Made by a program: the position numbers and the translations under genes
Assembly (NCBI RefSeq): GCF_030238365.1
Contig: NZ_JASSOT010000001.1
Coordinates: forward strand, 310,001 to 374,000
Direction of reading: 5' to 3'
DNA from: Lelliottia wanjuensis
GTDB taxonomy: Bacteria > Pseudomonadota > Gammaproteobacteria > Enterobacterales > Enterobacteriaceae
DNA: 64,000 bases
Notes under the pieces: model-generated
What the model was told of the DNA's origin: nothing
Database searches by the model: none
What the model saw: the letters and a program-made list of their open reading frames with translations, nothing else
Shown: piece by piece, positions 1 to 8,468 of the stretch
Numbering within the stretch: position 1 is the stretch's first letter
How the letters are laid out: every line of letters begins with the position of its first letter

Positions 1-601
1 CCAGCTCCGCCGCGAAATCATAGAACTGTTCGACCAGCAAAATCGCCATATCGCCCCGACTGGCAAGCTGGCGGATCACCACGCCAATCTCTTTAATCAC
101 CGACGGCTGAATCCCCTCCGTCGGCTCATCGAGGATCAACAGCTGCGGACGGCTCGCCAGCGCGCGGCCAATCGCCAGCTGCTGCTGTTGTCCGCCGGAG
201 AGATCGCCCCCGCGGCGGTGCTTCATCTCTTTCAGCACCGGAAAAAGCTGCCAGATATCCTCCGGAACGCTTTTTGCGTCCCTCGCCGCAAAGCGCGACA
301 AACCCAGCAGCAGATTTTCTTCTACCGTCAGACGCGGAAAAATCTCGCGCCCCTGCGGAACATAGGCCACGCCGGACTGTACCCGGTGGTGCGGTTTCGC
401 GTGGGTGATGGTTTTGCCCTGCCAGACGATCTCCCCGCTGCGCGCCGGGATCAGCCCCATCAGGCATTTCAGCAGCGTGGTTTTCCCCACGCCGTTGCGC
501 CCGAGCAGACAGGTCACTTCTCCGCCCGGCGCATCGAAGCTCACGCCGCGCAAAATGTGGCTGCCGCCGTAATATTGATTCAGTTCGTTCACCTGTAGCA
601 T
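1..601 (-). CDS. urtE: Urea ABC transporter ATP-binding subunit UrtE (3' end outside window)
   Basis: This is the second ATPase of the high-affinity urea importer and powers uptake across the inner membrane with UrtD. About 200 residues are visible from the ATG at 601, and the C-terminus lies beyond the left edge; the family is usually about 230 residues. The reading frame shows a Walker A motif GRNGVGKT, a signature LSGGQQQQ and a Walker B with LILDEPTEG, all in the LivF-like arrangement. It starts 9 bp after the urtD stop, so it is the last visible gene of the urtABCDE operon. Identification rests on the ATPase motifs together with the four upstream urt genes. Confidence 0.93.
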   Translation of the reverse strand, partial: MLQVNELNQYYGGSHILRGVSFDAPGGEVTCLLGRNGVGKTTLLKCLMGLIPARSGEIVWQGKTITHAKPHHRVQSGVAYVPQGREIFPRLTVEENLLLGLSRFAARDAKSVPEDIWQLFPVLKEMKHRRGGDLSGGQQQQLAIGRALASRPQLLILDEPTEGIQPSVIKEIGVVIRQLASRGDMAILLVEQFYDFAAEL

Positions 602-610
602 GACGGCTCC

Positions 611-1408
611 TTAGCGTCCCAGATAGACTTCGATCACCTGCTCGTTGGCCTGCACTTCCCTCAGCGAGCCCTCCGCCAGCACCCGGCCCTGATGCAGGAC
701 GGTGACGTGATCGGCGATGGTTTCGACAAAGCCCATATCGTGCTCCACCACCATCAGCGAGTGTTTCCCGGCAAGCTGGCGAAACAGCTCCGCCGAATAT
801 TCGGTTTCCGCGTCGGTCATCCCGGCGGCGGGCTCATCGAGCAGCAGCAAATGCGGCTCCTGCACCAGCAGCATGCCGATTTCCAGAAACTGTTTTTGCC
901 CGTGCGAGAGCATTCCGGCGCAACGGTCTCGCTCGGCGCTCAGGCGCAGGAGGGTTAACATCTCGCTGATACGATCGCTCTGCTCCGACGTTAATCGCGC
1001 GCGCAGACTGGCCCACACGGACTTATCGCCTTTCATCGCCAGCTCGAGGTTTTCCCACACCGTCAGCGCTTCAAACACCGTGGGTTTCTGGAACTTACGC
1101 CCGATGCCCTGACGCGCAATTGCCGCGGGATCCAGCTCCATCAGATCGATGGACTGGTCGTAAATCGCCCGCCCGCTCTGGGGGCGCGTTTTGCCGGTGA
1201 TCACGTCCATCAGCGTGGTTTTTCCGGCCCCATTGGGACCGATCACACAGCGTAACTCACCGACGCCGATGTTCAGCGACAGGTCCGTCAGCGCCTGAAA
1301 ACCGTCGAAATTGACGTTAATCGACTCCAGCTGGAGCACCGGGTCGGTCTGATCGCGATAGCGATCGCCGGGCAACTGGCGGGTAAAAAGTCCTTCGGCT
1401 GGCTGCAT
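611..1408 (-). CDS. urtD: Urea ABC transporter ATP-binding subunit UrtD
   Basis: This 265-residue protein is a LivG-like ATPase of the urea importer. It has Walker A GPNGAGKTT near residue 58, a signature LSHGQKQ in place of the usual LSGGQ, Walker B LLLLDEP and the switch histidine in VVEHDM. The N-terminal stretch of about 20 residues before the ATPase fold is typical of UrtD rather than of LivG. The start codon overlaps the stop of urtC, which suggests translational coupling. With UrtE it should form the cytoplasmic ATPase heterodimer under UrtB and UrtC. Confidence 0.94.
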   Translation of the reverse strand: MQPAEGLFTRQLPGDRYRDQTDPVLQLESINVNFDGFQALTDLSLNIGVGELRCVIGPNGAGKTTLMDVITGKTRPQSGRAIYDQSIDLMELDPAAIARQGIGRKFQKPTVFEALTVWENLELAMKGDKSVWASLRARLTSEQSDRISEMLTLLRLSAERDRCAGMLSHGQKQFLEIGMLLVQEPHLLLLDEPAAGMTDAETEYSAELFRQLAGKHSLMVVEHDMGFVETIADHVTVLHQGRVLAEGSLREVQANEQVIEVYLGR

Positions 1409-2481
1409 TATTTCTCTCCCTTACGAAACAGTCCGTAGACGCCGCGCGGTAAAAAGAGCGTGACGGCGATGAAAATCAGCCCGAGAAACAGCTGCCAGTA
1501 CTCCGGCATCGCAACGGTAAAGTAGCTTTTCGCGCCGTTGACCAGCGCCGCGCCTATCACCGGGCCGACCAGGGTGCCGCGCCCACCGAGCGCGACCCAG
1601 ATTGCGGCCTCAATAGAGTTGGTCGGCGACATTTCACCGGGGTTGATTATCCCCACCTGCGGGACGTACAGCGCCCCGGCCAGCCCGCACAGCACGGCGG
1701 AAAGCGTCCACACCAGCAGTTTGAAACCACGCGGATCGTAGCCGCAAAACGTCAGCCGGTTTTCCGCATCGCGCACCGCCGTCAGGATGCGGCCAAATTT
1801 GCTTTTCGCCAGCGCAAAACCGATCGCCAGCGTGGCCACCAGCAGCGCGACGGTCGTCAGAAACAGCGCGATACGCGTCGTCGTCGCCGTCACCGAAAAG
1901 CCCAGCAGCGTGGTAAAACCGGTAAACCCGTTGTTGCCGCCAAAGCCGGTTTCGTTGCGAAAGAACAGGAGCATTCCTGCGTAGGTCAGCGCCTGGGTCA
2001 TGATCGAAAAGTAGACCCCTTTGATTTTCGAGCGAAAGGCAAACCAGCCGAACACCAGCGCCAGCAGGCCGGGGATCATCACCACCAGCAGCATCGCCCA
2101 GGCGAAATGCTGGGTGCCCCACCAGAACCACGGCAGTTCACTCCACGAGAGAAACGACATAAACGCCGGGAGACTGTCGCCCGACGCCTGACGCATCAGG
2201 TACATCCCCATCGCATAGCCGCCAAGGGCGAAGAAAATCCCGTGTCCGAGCGACAGCATCCCGGCGTAGCCCCACACCAGATCGAGGGCCACGGCGACGA
2301 TGGCATAGCAGAGAATTTTACCGACCAGCGTCAGCATCCAGGTGGAAACCGCCAGCGGGTGGCTGGCCGGAAGCAGCGCCAGAAACGGCAGGACCAGCAG
2401 AATGGCAAGGATCAGGCTGCCAAACAGTTGGGTCACGCGCGGCGCTTTACGCGCCAGAGTTAACGTCAGCGGCTGGCTCAT
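1408..2481 (-). CDS. urtC: Urea ABC transporter permease UrtC
   Basis: This is the LivM-like permease of the urea importer, 357 residues with about nine or ten hydrophobic segments. The motif region around GRGTLVGPVIGAALVNG near residues 300-315 and the cytoplasmic loop with FGRILTAVRDAENR near residues 230-243 are the coupling regions seen in the LivH/LivM family. The phrase AENRLTFCGYD is typical of UrtC. Start and stop overlap those of urtB and urtD by one base, a tightly coupled operon. No oddities are visible. Confidence 0.94.
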   Translation of the reverse strand: MSQPLTLTLARKAPRVTQLFGSLILAILLVLPFLALLPASHPLAVSTWMLTLVGKILCYAIVAVALDLVWGYAGMLSLGHGIFFALGGYAMGMYLMRQASGDSLPAFMSFLSWSELPWFWWGTQHFAWAMLLVVMIPGLLALVFGWFAFRSKIKGVYFSIMTQALTYAGMLLFFRNETGFGGNNGFTGFTTLLGFSVTATTTRIALFLTTVALLVATLAIGFALAKSKFGRILTAVRDAENRLTFCGYDPRGFKLLVWTLSAVLCGLAGALYVPQVGIINPGEMSPTNSIEAAIWVALGGRGTLVGPVIGAALVNGAKSYFTVAMPEYWQLFLGLIFIAVTLFLPRGVYGLFRKGEK

Positions 2482-4055
2482 CAGTCAGTCACCCTCCCTT
2501 TAAGCGCAAAGAGTCCCTGCGGGCGTTTCTGAATGAACAGAATAATCGCCACCAGAATCAAAATTTTGCCGAGCACGGCACCCATCTGCGGTTCGAGAAT
2601 TTTGTTGAAGATCCCGAGGCCAAACGCTGCCGCCACGCTGCCGGCCAGCTGTCCGACGCCGCCCAGCACCACCACCAGGAACGAATCAATGATGTAGCCC
2701 TGACCGAGCTCCGGCCCGACGTTGCCCAGCTGCGACAGCGCCACGCCGCCTAATCCGGCAATTCCCGAGCCCAGACCGAACGCCAGCATATCGACGCGCC
2801 CGGTCGGCACGCCGCAGCAGGCGGCCATGCTGCGGTTTTGCGTCACCGCCCGCACGTTCAGCCCCAGCCGGGTTTTGTTGAGAATCAGCCAGGTGAAGAA
2901 CAGCACCAGCAGCACAAACCCCAGCACCACAATGCGGTTCCACGGCAGGATCAGATTGGCAAAGACCTGCACGCCGCCCGAGAGCCACGCCGGGTTAGCC
3001 ACTTCCAGGTTTTGTGCGCCAAAGGTCATGCGCACGATCTGGATAATCATCAGGCTGATGCCCCAGGTGGCGAGCAGCGTCTCCAGCGGACGACCGTAGA
3101 GATGGCGAATAATGGTGCGCTCCAGCGCCATCCCAATACCGGCGGTCACGATAAACGCCACCGGCAGCGCCACCACCGGATAGAACGCCAGCCACTGAGG
3201 CATAAACTGCGCCATCGCCTGCTGGACCATCCAGGTGCTGTACGCCCCGAGCATCAGCATTTCGCCGTGAGCCATATTGATCACCCCGAGCAGGCCGTAG
3301 GTGATCGCAAGCCCCAGCGCCGCCAGCAGCAGGACAGACCCCAGCGACAGCCCCATAAACGCCTGTCCCAGCAGATCGCTTACCAGCAGTCGATGCTGGA
3401 TTTTGCTGAGGCTGTTTTCTGCCGCCTCGCGCACGCGGGCGTCGGGTTCGGTTTGCGCCTGGGTGAAGGGCAACAGCCGGGTCTGCGTTTCGGGATCGGA
3501 TGAGTGCGCTAACAGCTCGATGGCCTGCAAGCGCACCTCCGCGATGGGGCTGACGAGCTGTAAATTGGCCAGCGCCACTTCCAGCGCCTGACGCACGCCC
3601 TCGTCCTTCTCCACCTGCAGACGCTGCTGCAACATATTCAGCATTTCAGGTGTGGCATCGCGCTGTAACTGGAGCGCTGCGCCCTTGCGTTGTGTGACGT
3701 TGTCACTTGCAAGCTGATGCGTCGCCAGCGCCGCAGAGGCCAGCACCCGCAGGCGGTTGGTCAGGCGCACCGCTTTCGGGTCGCCCTCCGCCGTCGGCGA
3801 ATCCCCCAGCGCCACCATTTCCCCCTTCACGCGGGCAAAAGCGTGCTTCTGTCCGTCGGCAAACAGATTCTCTTTTTGCAGCGCCTGCAACAGCGGCAGA
3901 CGCTTCTCATCCGGGGCGACAGCCCACTTTTCCAGCAGTGCGGTTTGCTGGCTGCGGCTTGCGGCGACAAAGGTGTCCGCATCCGACGCCTGCGCCATCC
4001 CTGGCAGCAGACCGGCAAGCCAGACTATTGCGACAAACATTCGCATTACGCTCAT
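2481..4055 (-). CDS. urtB: Urea ABC transporter permease UrtB
   Basis: This is the LivH-like permease of the urea importer, 524 residues. A signal peptide (residues 1-23, ending near MAQA) is followed by roughly 200 residues of soluble, alpha-helical HEAT-like sequence, and the permease proper with about eight membrane segments begins near residue 235. The N-terminal extension is a known property of proteobacterial UrtB and is not a fusion unique to this strain. Permease motifs include GLLGVINMAHGEMLMLGAY and the loop around NVRAVTQNRSMAACCGV. It follows urtA by 24 bp and overlaps urtC. Confidence 0.93.
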   Translation of the reverse strand: MSVMRMFVAIVWLAGLLPGMAQASDADTFVAASRSQQTALLEKWAVAPDEKRLPLLQALQKENLFADGQKHAFARVKGEMVALGDSPTAEGDPKAVRLTNRLRVLASAALATHQLASDNVTQRKGAALQLQRDATPEMLNMLQQRLQVEKDEGVRQALEVALANLQLVSPIAEVRLQAIELLAHSSDPETQTRLLPFTQAQTEPDARVREAAENSLSKIQHRLLVSDLLGQAFMGLSLGSVLLLAALGLAITYGLLGVINMAHGEMLMLGAYSTWMVQQAMAQFMPQWLAFYPVVALPVAFIVTAGIGMALERTIIRHLYGRPLETLLATWGISLMIIQIVRMTFGAQNLEVANPAWLSGGVQVFANLILPWNRIVVLGFVLLVLFFTWLILNKTRLGLNVRAVTQNRSMAACCGVPTGRVDMLAFGLGSGIAGLGGVALSQLGNVGPELGQGYIIDSFLVVVLGGVGQLAGSVAAAFGLGIFNKILEPQMGAVLGKILILVAIILFIQKRPQGLFALKGRVTD

Positions 4056-4079
4056 GGCTTTTCTCCGTGCGATTAAGGC

Positions 4080-5351
4080 TTAGTTACTGGCGGTTTTCAT
4101 CGGCTGGTCAGGTTTTTTGTCGTTACCCTGAATGAACGGGCTCCACGGCTGGGCGCGGACGGTCTCTTCGGTCTGCCAGACGACGTTGAACTGACCGTTA
4201 CCTTCGATTTCACCAATCATCACCGGCTTATGCAGATGGTGGTTGGTGGCGTCCATGGTCAGCGTGAACCCTGACGGGGCTTTGAAGGATTGACCGGCCA
4301 TCGCGGCGCGCACTTTGTCCACGTCGGTGGTCCCGGCTTTCTCCACGGCCTGCGCCCACATGTGGATGCCCACGTAGGTCGCTTCCATCGGATCGTTAGT
4401 TACGACGGTGTCGGCGTTCGGCAGTTTGTGCGCTTTCGCGTAGGCTTTGTAGGCCGCCACGAAGGTCTGGTTGGTTGGGTTATCGACAGATTCGAAGTAG
4501 TTCCAGGCGGCGAGGTTGCCGACCAGCGGTTTGGCGTCGATCCCGCGCAGCTCTTCTTCGCCGACGGAGAAGGCGACGACCGGCACATCCGTGGCTTTTA
4601 CGCCCTGGTTGGCCAGCTCTTTATAGAAAGGCACGTTGGAGTCGCCGTTGATGGTGGAGACCACCGCCGTTTTGCCGCCCGCGGAGAATTTTTTGATATT
4701 GGCGACAATGGTCTGGTAATCGCTGTGACCAAACGGGGTGTAGACCTCTTCGATATCTTTGTCCTGCACACCTTTGGAATGGAGGAACGCACGCAGAATT
4801 TTGTTGGTGGTGCGCGGATAAACGTAATCCGTCCCAAGCAGGAAGAAGCGTTTCGCGTTCCCGCCGTCTTCGCCCATCAAATATTCCACCGCCGGGATCG
4901 CCTGCTGATTCGGCGCCGCGCCGGTGTAGAACACGTTCGGCGACATCTCTTCGCCCTCATACTGCACCGGGTAGAACAGCAGGCCATTCAGCTCCTCGAA
5001 GACCGGCAGGACCGATTTGCGCGAGACGGAAGTCCAGCAGCCAAACACCGCCGCGACCTTATCCTGGCTCAACAGCTGGCGGGCTTTTTCGGCGAACAGC
5101 GGCCAGTTCGAGGCGGGGTCGACCACCACCGGTTCGAGCTGTTTACCCAGCACGCCACCTTTGGCGTTGATTTCGTCAATGGTCATCAGCGCCACGTCTT
5201 TCAGCGGCGTTTCAGAGATCGCCATCGTCCCGGAGAGCGAGTGCATGATGCCGATTTTGATCGTCTCGGCGGCCTGGACGCCAAAACTCATCCCCATTGC
5301 CACAACGGAGGCCGACAGCGCGAAAGCTTTGATTAAGGTACGACGATGCAT
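4080..5351 (-). CDS. urtA: Urea ABC transporter substrate-binding protein UrtA
   Basis: This is the periplasmic urea-binding protein, 423 residues from the ATG at 5351, which has a clear AGGAG ribosome binding site; the longer open frame to 5465 has none. The N-terminus is a Sec signal (MHRRTLIKAF, hydrophobic core, cleavage near VQA-AE). The mature protein is of the Leu/Ile/Val-binding type and has the UrtA-typical phrases KIGIMHSLSGTMAISE, FGCWTSVSRKSVLPVFEE and FYPVQYEGEE. It is the first gene of urtABCDE. Regulation is probably by nitrogen: a sigma-54-like promoter lies about 80 bp upstream and an NtrC-like site further up. Confidence 0.95.
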   Translation of the reverse strand: MHRRTLIKAFALSASVVAMGMSFGVQAAETIKIGIMHSLSGTMAISETPLKDVALMTIDEINAKGGVLGKQLEPVVVDPASNWPLFAEKARQLLSQDKVAAVFGCWTSVSRKSVLPVFEELNGLLFYPVQYEGEEMSPNVFYTGAAPNQQAIPAVEYLMGEDGGNAKRFFLLGTDYVYPRTTNKILRAFLHSKGVQDKDIEEVYTPFGHSDYQTIVANIKKFSAGGKTAVVSTINGDSNVPFYKELANQGVKATDVPVVAFSVGEEELRGIDAKPLVGNLAAWNYFESVDNPTNQTFVAAYKAYAKAHKLPNADTVVTNDPMEATYVGIHMWAQAVEKAGTTDVDKVRAAMAGQSFKAPSGFTLTMDATNHHLHKPVMIGEIEGNGQFNVVWQTEETVRAQPWSPFIQGNDKKPDQPMKTASN

Positions 5352-5431
5352 ATTTTCACTCCTGAAAAGAAAGCTGTGCGAAAACGTCCGTAACCATGTG
5401 GACGCAGAATCAAACGTGTCAGCTTCAGGAG

Positions 5432-5447
5432 AGCAAAAAGGATGCCA
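5432..5447 (-). promoter_or_regulatory. Candidate sigma-54 promoter of urtABCDE
   Basis: Read on the minus strand the element is TGGCAT, five bases, then TTGCT, with GG and GC separated by exactly ten bases as RpoN promoters require. Eleven of the twelve consensus positions (TGGCAC-N5-TTGCW) match as I count them. Transcription would start near 5422, leaving a leader of about 70 bases before urtA. Its function is inferred from sequence only. Confidence 0.6.
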
Positions 5448-5510
5448 GAATGGAAAACGGTGCAATATCAGGGGTGTAAATGCGGTTTAGGGCGGGGAAC
5501 GACTCAACAT

Positions 5511-5547
5511 GGCACAGCGCTGCATTAATAAAGTGCAACGCTGTGCC
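5511..5547. promoter_or_regulatory. Inverted repeat with NtrC-like site between methionine synthase-like gene and urtA
   Basis: Arms at 5511-5524 and 5534-5547 pair at 13 of 14 positions around a 9-base AT-rich spacer. The centre, 5521-5537, is 17 bases with TGCA at both ends and reads TGCACT-N5-AATGCA on the minus strand, close to the NtrC consensus TGCACY-N5-RGTGCA. It is centred about 108 bp upstream of the predicted urtA start point, a normal distance for an NtrC enhancer. The stem could also end transcription of the upstream gene (stop at 5555), although no T-tract follows. Confidence 0.5.
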
Positions 5548-5554
5548 CGAAAAA

Positions 5555-6658
5555 TTACCAGACTTCGTCAGCGATCTGCGTCACCAGACGGACTTTGTCC
5601 CACTGCTGGGTTTCGCTCAGGCTGTTGCCCTCTTCCGTTGAGGCAAAACCGCACTGCGGGCTGAGGCAAATCTGCTCTTTCGCCACGTATTGTGCCGCCT
5701 CTTCCAGACGCGCTTTCACCCCTTCCGGGTTCTCCAGCTCGCCGTTTTTGGTGGTGATCAGGCCCAGCACCACCTGCTGTTTGCCCGGACGAACGAAGCG
5801 TAGCGGCGCGAAATCCCCGCTGCGGTCGTTGTCGTACTCGAGGAAGAAAGCATCCACGTTCACGGAACCGAAGAGCACTTCGGCCACCGGCTCGTAGCCG
5901 CCTTCTGAAATCCAGGTGGATCGGAAGTTGCCGCGACAGACGTGCAGGCCGATGGTCAGATCCTCCGGTTTGCCTTCCAGCGCTTTGTTCAGCACGCGGG
6001 CATAGGTGCGCGCCAGCTGGTCCGCGTCGTCACCGCGCTCGGCGATCTGGCGGCGCTGATCGTCGGAGCAGAGATAGGCCCAGACCGTGTCGTCCAGCTG
6101 CAGATAGCGGCAGCCTGCTTCATAGAATGCATGGATCGCATCGCGCCAGGTGGTCGCCAGATCGTCGAAATAGGCGTCCAGCTCCGGGTAAACCGTCGCG
6201 TCGATGTCTTTACGCCCGCCGCGGAAATGCAGCACGCTCGGGCTGGGAATGGTCATTTTCGGCTGGGCGTTGCCGCTGATGCTTTTCAGATAGCGGAAAT
6301 CTTCCAGCATCGGGTGATCGCCAAAGCCCAGTTTGCCAGTGACGCGCACGCCGTGGGCTTTGGTCTGTACACCGTTGAACTGGATGCCCTGATTTGAGTC
6401 GTAACGCTCCACGCCCTGCAACCCGTCGAAGAAGTCGAAGTGCCACCAGGCACGACGGAACTCCCCGTCCGTCACCACGTGCAGGCCACAAGCGCACTGC
6501 TGCTCCACCACCTGGCGGATCGCGTCGTTTTCAACGGCGCGCAGCTGACCGGCGTCAATCTCACCGCTGACGAACTGCAGTCGCGCCTGTTTAATCGCAT
6601 CAGGGCGTAAAAAGCTGCCTACCACATCGGCACGGTACGGGGCGTGTTGTCGCTGCAT
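5555..6658 (-). CDS. Cobalamin-independent methionine synthase II-family protein (MetE C-domain-like)
   Basis: The 367-residue product is a single-domain member of the MetE C-terminal family (YxjG/YxjH-like), which transfers a methyl group to a thiol such as homocysteine. Visible family features are the N-terminal RADVVGSFLRP, the DGEFRRAWWHFDF segment, HVCRGNFR near residue 235 and a late CGFAS motif where the zinc cysteine is expected. Full MetE is about 750 residues, so this is the short form. I chose the ATG at 6658 because GGAGAG precedes it; the upstream ATG lacks a binding site. Tandem MetJ-like boxes upstream fit a methionine role. The methyl donor is not determinable from sequence. 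Confidence 0.85.
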   Translation of the reverse strand: MQRQHAPYRADVVGSFLRPDAIKQARLQFVSGEIDAGQLRAVENDAIRQVVEQQCACGLHVVTDGEFRRAWWHFDFFDGLQGVERYDSNQGIQFNGVQTKAHGVRVTGKLGFGDHPMLEDFRYLKSISGNAQPKMTIPSPSVLHFRGGRKDIDATVYPELDAYFDDLATTWRDAIHAFYEAGCRYLQLDDTVWAYLCSDDQRRQIAERGDDADQLARTYARVLNKALEGKPEDLTIGLHVCRGNFRSTWISEGGYEPVAEVLFGSVNVDAFFLEYDNDRSGDFAPLRFVRPGKQQVVLGLITTKNGELENPEGVKARLEEAAQYVAKEQICLSPQCGFASTEEGNSLSETQQWDKVRLVTQIADEVW

Positions 6659-6720
6659 AATTCTCTCCTTTGCTGCCGGCAATTGATTGCCCACAGTGAT
6701 AATTCATAAATTGAACATTT

Positions 6721-6744
6721 AGACTTCTGGATGGCTATATGTCC
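6721..6744. promoter_or_regulatory. Three tandem MetJ-like boxes
   Basis: Three adjacent 8-base units run 6721-6728 AGACTTCT, 6729-6736 GGATGGCT and 6737-6744 ATATGTCC. They match the met box AGACGTCT at 7, 5 and 5 of 8 positions, and met operators are built of such tandem 8-mers. A further AGATGTCA follows at 6749. They lie about 60-90 bp upstream of the methionine synthase-like start, where a repressor would act. Confidence 0.55.
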
Positions 6745-6818
6745 AAAAAGATGTCATAACCCCTGCGTTGCAGCAAACGAGAAAATTTCATGCATGATGA
6801 ATATAATTCATCTTCGAC

Positions 6819-7217
6819 TTAATCCTCACTGGCAAAAGCGAAGTTTTCATCTTCCCAGCCGGTGATGCCGCCGATCATGATTTTGACCGGCAGTCCCAGG
6901 CGAGAGAGCTTTAATGCCGCTCGATCCGCGCCGTTGCAGTGTGGCCCGGCACAATAGACCACGAACAATGTGTCCTGCGGCCATTGCGCCATGGTTTCGG
7001 CGGTCATTGCTGACCAGGGTAAATGGACAGCCCCGGGCAGATGACGGCGGGCAAATTGCTCCGGGCGGCCCACCACATGCAGCAAAACGAAATCCTGCTG
7101 ATGATTTGCCAGCGCGTGGTGCACGTCGGCACAGTCGGTTTCGACGCTCAGGCGGCGCAGAAAATGGGCAACAGACTCCTGCGGGTCGGCGGCGGGAAAT
7201 TCAGTGACGTAACTCAT
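6819..7217 (-). CDS. Rhodanese-like sulfurtransferase domain protein
   Basis: This single-domain rhodanese has 132 residues, and is cytoplasmic as no signal peptide is seen. The domain runs from about residue 20 to 128 and includes the entry motif HLPGAVHLPW and the active-site loop VYCAGPHCNGA, whose first cysteine (about residue 89) should carry the persulfide. The end of the fold, GGITGWEDE, is also typical. It is divergent from the FtrA-like regulator with about 60 bp between them, a pairing often seen in Enterobacteriaceae, so the regulator probably controls it. The sulfur acceptor is unknown. Confidence 0.85.
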   Translation of the reverse strand: MSYVTEFPAADPQESVAHFLRRLSVETDCADVHHALANHQQDFVLLHVVGRPEQFARRHLPGAVHLPWSAMTAETMAQWPQDTLFVVYCAGPHCNGADRAALKLSRLGLPVKIMIGGITGWEDENFAFASED

Positions 7218-7278
7218 GGTGCTTTCTCCAGTTTGGCGTTTGTGTTAACAGTACGTTATCCAAAAATTCAGTCAGTGA

Positions 7279-8307
7279 ATGCCTGCGGTTATGCCAGAAA
7301 ACAGCAAAATGATGACAAACTTACGACAAACATCGCGCCCGCTGGTGGTGGTCCTGGCGTATGACGGCCTGTGCACCTTCGAGTTTGGCGTGGCGGTGGA
7401 AGTTTTTGGCCTGCCGCGCCCGGAGATGGGCGATGAGTGGTATCGCTTTGGCATTGCTGCCGTCGATGAGGGTGAACTGCGGGCCACCGGCGGGATTAGG
7501 ATGGTGGCCGACGGCGATCTGACGCTCCTCGACCAGGCCAGCCTGATTGTGGTTCCCGGCTGGCGCGGCGTGGAAGAAGCGGTTCCGCCTGCATTATGCG
7601 AGGCGCTTCGCAGCGCTCATCGGCGTGGCTGTCATCTGCTCTCGATCTGCTCCGGCGTGTTCGTCCTCGCTGCCGCAGGGGTGCTCGACGGGCGCAAAGC
7701 CACGACGCACTGGCGCTACACGCAGACGCTGAAGACGCGTTTCCCGGCCATTAAGGTGATCGAGGATGTGCTGTACCAGGATGAAGGAACGATTTTGACT
7801 TCAGCGGGCAGTGCCGCGGGGATCGACCTCTGTCTGCACGTGGTACGCCGTGACTATGGAACCGAGGCCGCAAACTGTGTTGCGCGTCGTCTGGTCATCC
7901 CGCCCCACCGCGATGGGGGGCAAACCCAGAAGATCAGCCGCCCGGTGGCGGTGCTGCGCGAAAGCCAGCGCTTTGGACAGCTGTTTGATTTCCTGCACCA
8001 GCAGCTGGCGGTCAATCACACGGTCAGTTCTCTGGCCCGGCGCGTGGGAATGAGTGAGCGCACCTTCCTGCGTCGCTTTGCCAGCGCCACCGGGACCACG
8101 CCCGCGCGCTGGTTGCTGACGGAGCGGCTTCTGCGGGCAAAAGAGTATCTGGAAACCAGCCGCTTAAGTATCGACAGCATCGCTGAGCAGACCGGATTGG
8201 GTCATTCGGCGACCTTACGCCACCATTTCCGCCAGCAGTACAATATGTCTCCCGCGCAGTACCGAAAACAATTTATATCAGGCCATCGCCTGGCAGAAAT
8301 ACCCTGA
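7279..8307 (+). CDS. ftrA: GlxA/FtrA-family AraC-type transcriptional regulator
   Basis: The product is 342 residues. Residues about 20-190 form a DJ-1/PfpI-like domain (PLVVVLAYDGLCTFEFG, and the nucleophile-elbow region SICSGVFVLAAAG near residue 123). Residues about 235-335 form an AraC-type double helix-turn-helix, with VSSLARRVGMSERTFLRRF in the first half and DSIAEQTGLGHSATLRHHF in the second. It looks like FtrA, a regulator of unknown ligand. The exact start is unsure: ATGs at 7279, 7291, 7309 and 7312 are all in frame and none has a convincing ribosome binding site. It likely acts on the divergent rhodanese gene. Confidence 0.85.
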   Translation: MPAVMPENSKMMTNLRQTSRPLVVVLAYDGLCTFEFGVAVEVFGLPRPEMGDEWYRFGIAAVDEGELRATGGIRMVADGDLTLLDQASLIVVPGWRGVEEAVPPALCEALRSAHRRGCHLLSICSGVFVLAAAGVLDGRKATTHWRYTQTLKTRFPAIKVIEDVLYQDEGTILTSAGSAAGIDLCLHVVRRDYGTEAANCVARRLVIPPHRDGGQTQKISRPVAVLRESQRFGQLFDFLHQQLAVNHTVSSLARRVGMSERTFLRRFASATGTTPARWLLTERLLRAKEYLETSRLSIDSIAEQTGLGHSATLRHHFRQQYNMSPAQYRKQFISGHRLAEIP

Positions 8308-8316
8308 ATCTAAAGC

Positions 8317-8342
8317 AAAAAAAACCGCCATAAACTGGCGGT
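8317..8342 (-). terminator. Rho-independent terminator of the unknown exported protein gene
   Basis: A 7-bp stem (8324-8330 with 8336-8342) has a 5-base loop and is followed on the minus strand by eight T residues (8317-8324). It is about 125 bp beyond the stop of the minus-strand gene at 8469 and faces the end of the ftrA-like gene. Confidence 0.7.
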
Positions 8343-8468
8343 AAATGCTTGCATGGATAGATTTGTATTTTGGTATCTACGTTCCGTCATTCCCTGACGG
8401 ATGCGGATCGACATTAAACCTAACATTCGTAAGGTAAACGAATATTAAACCAATGGCGCAGTTTTCCG

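Noticed and set aside
4290..5336. 348-codon plus-strand frame opposite urtA
   Set aside because: Antisense shadow of a clear substrate-binding protein gene.
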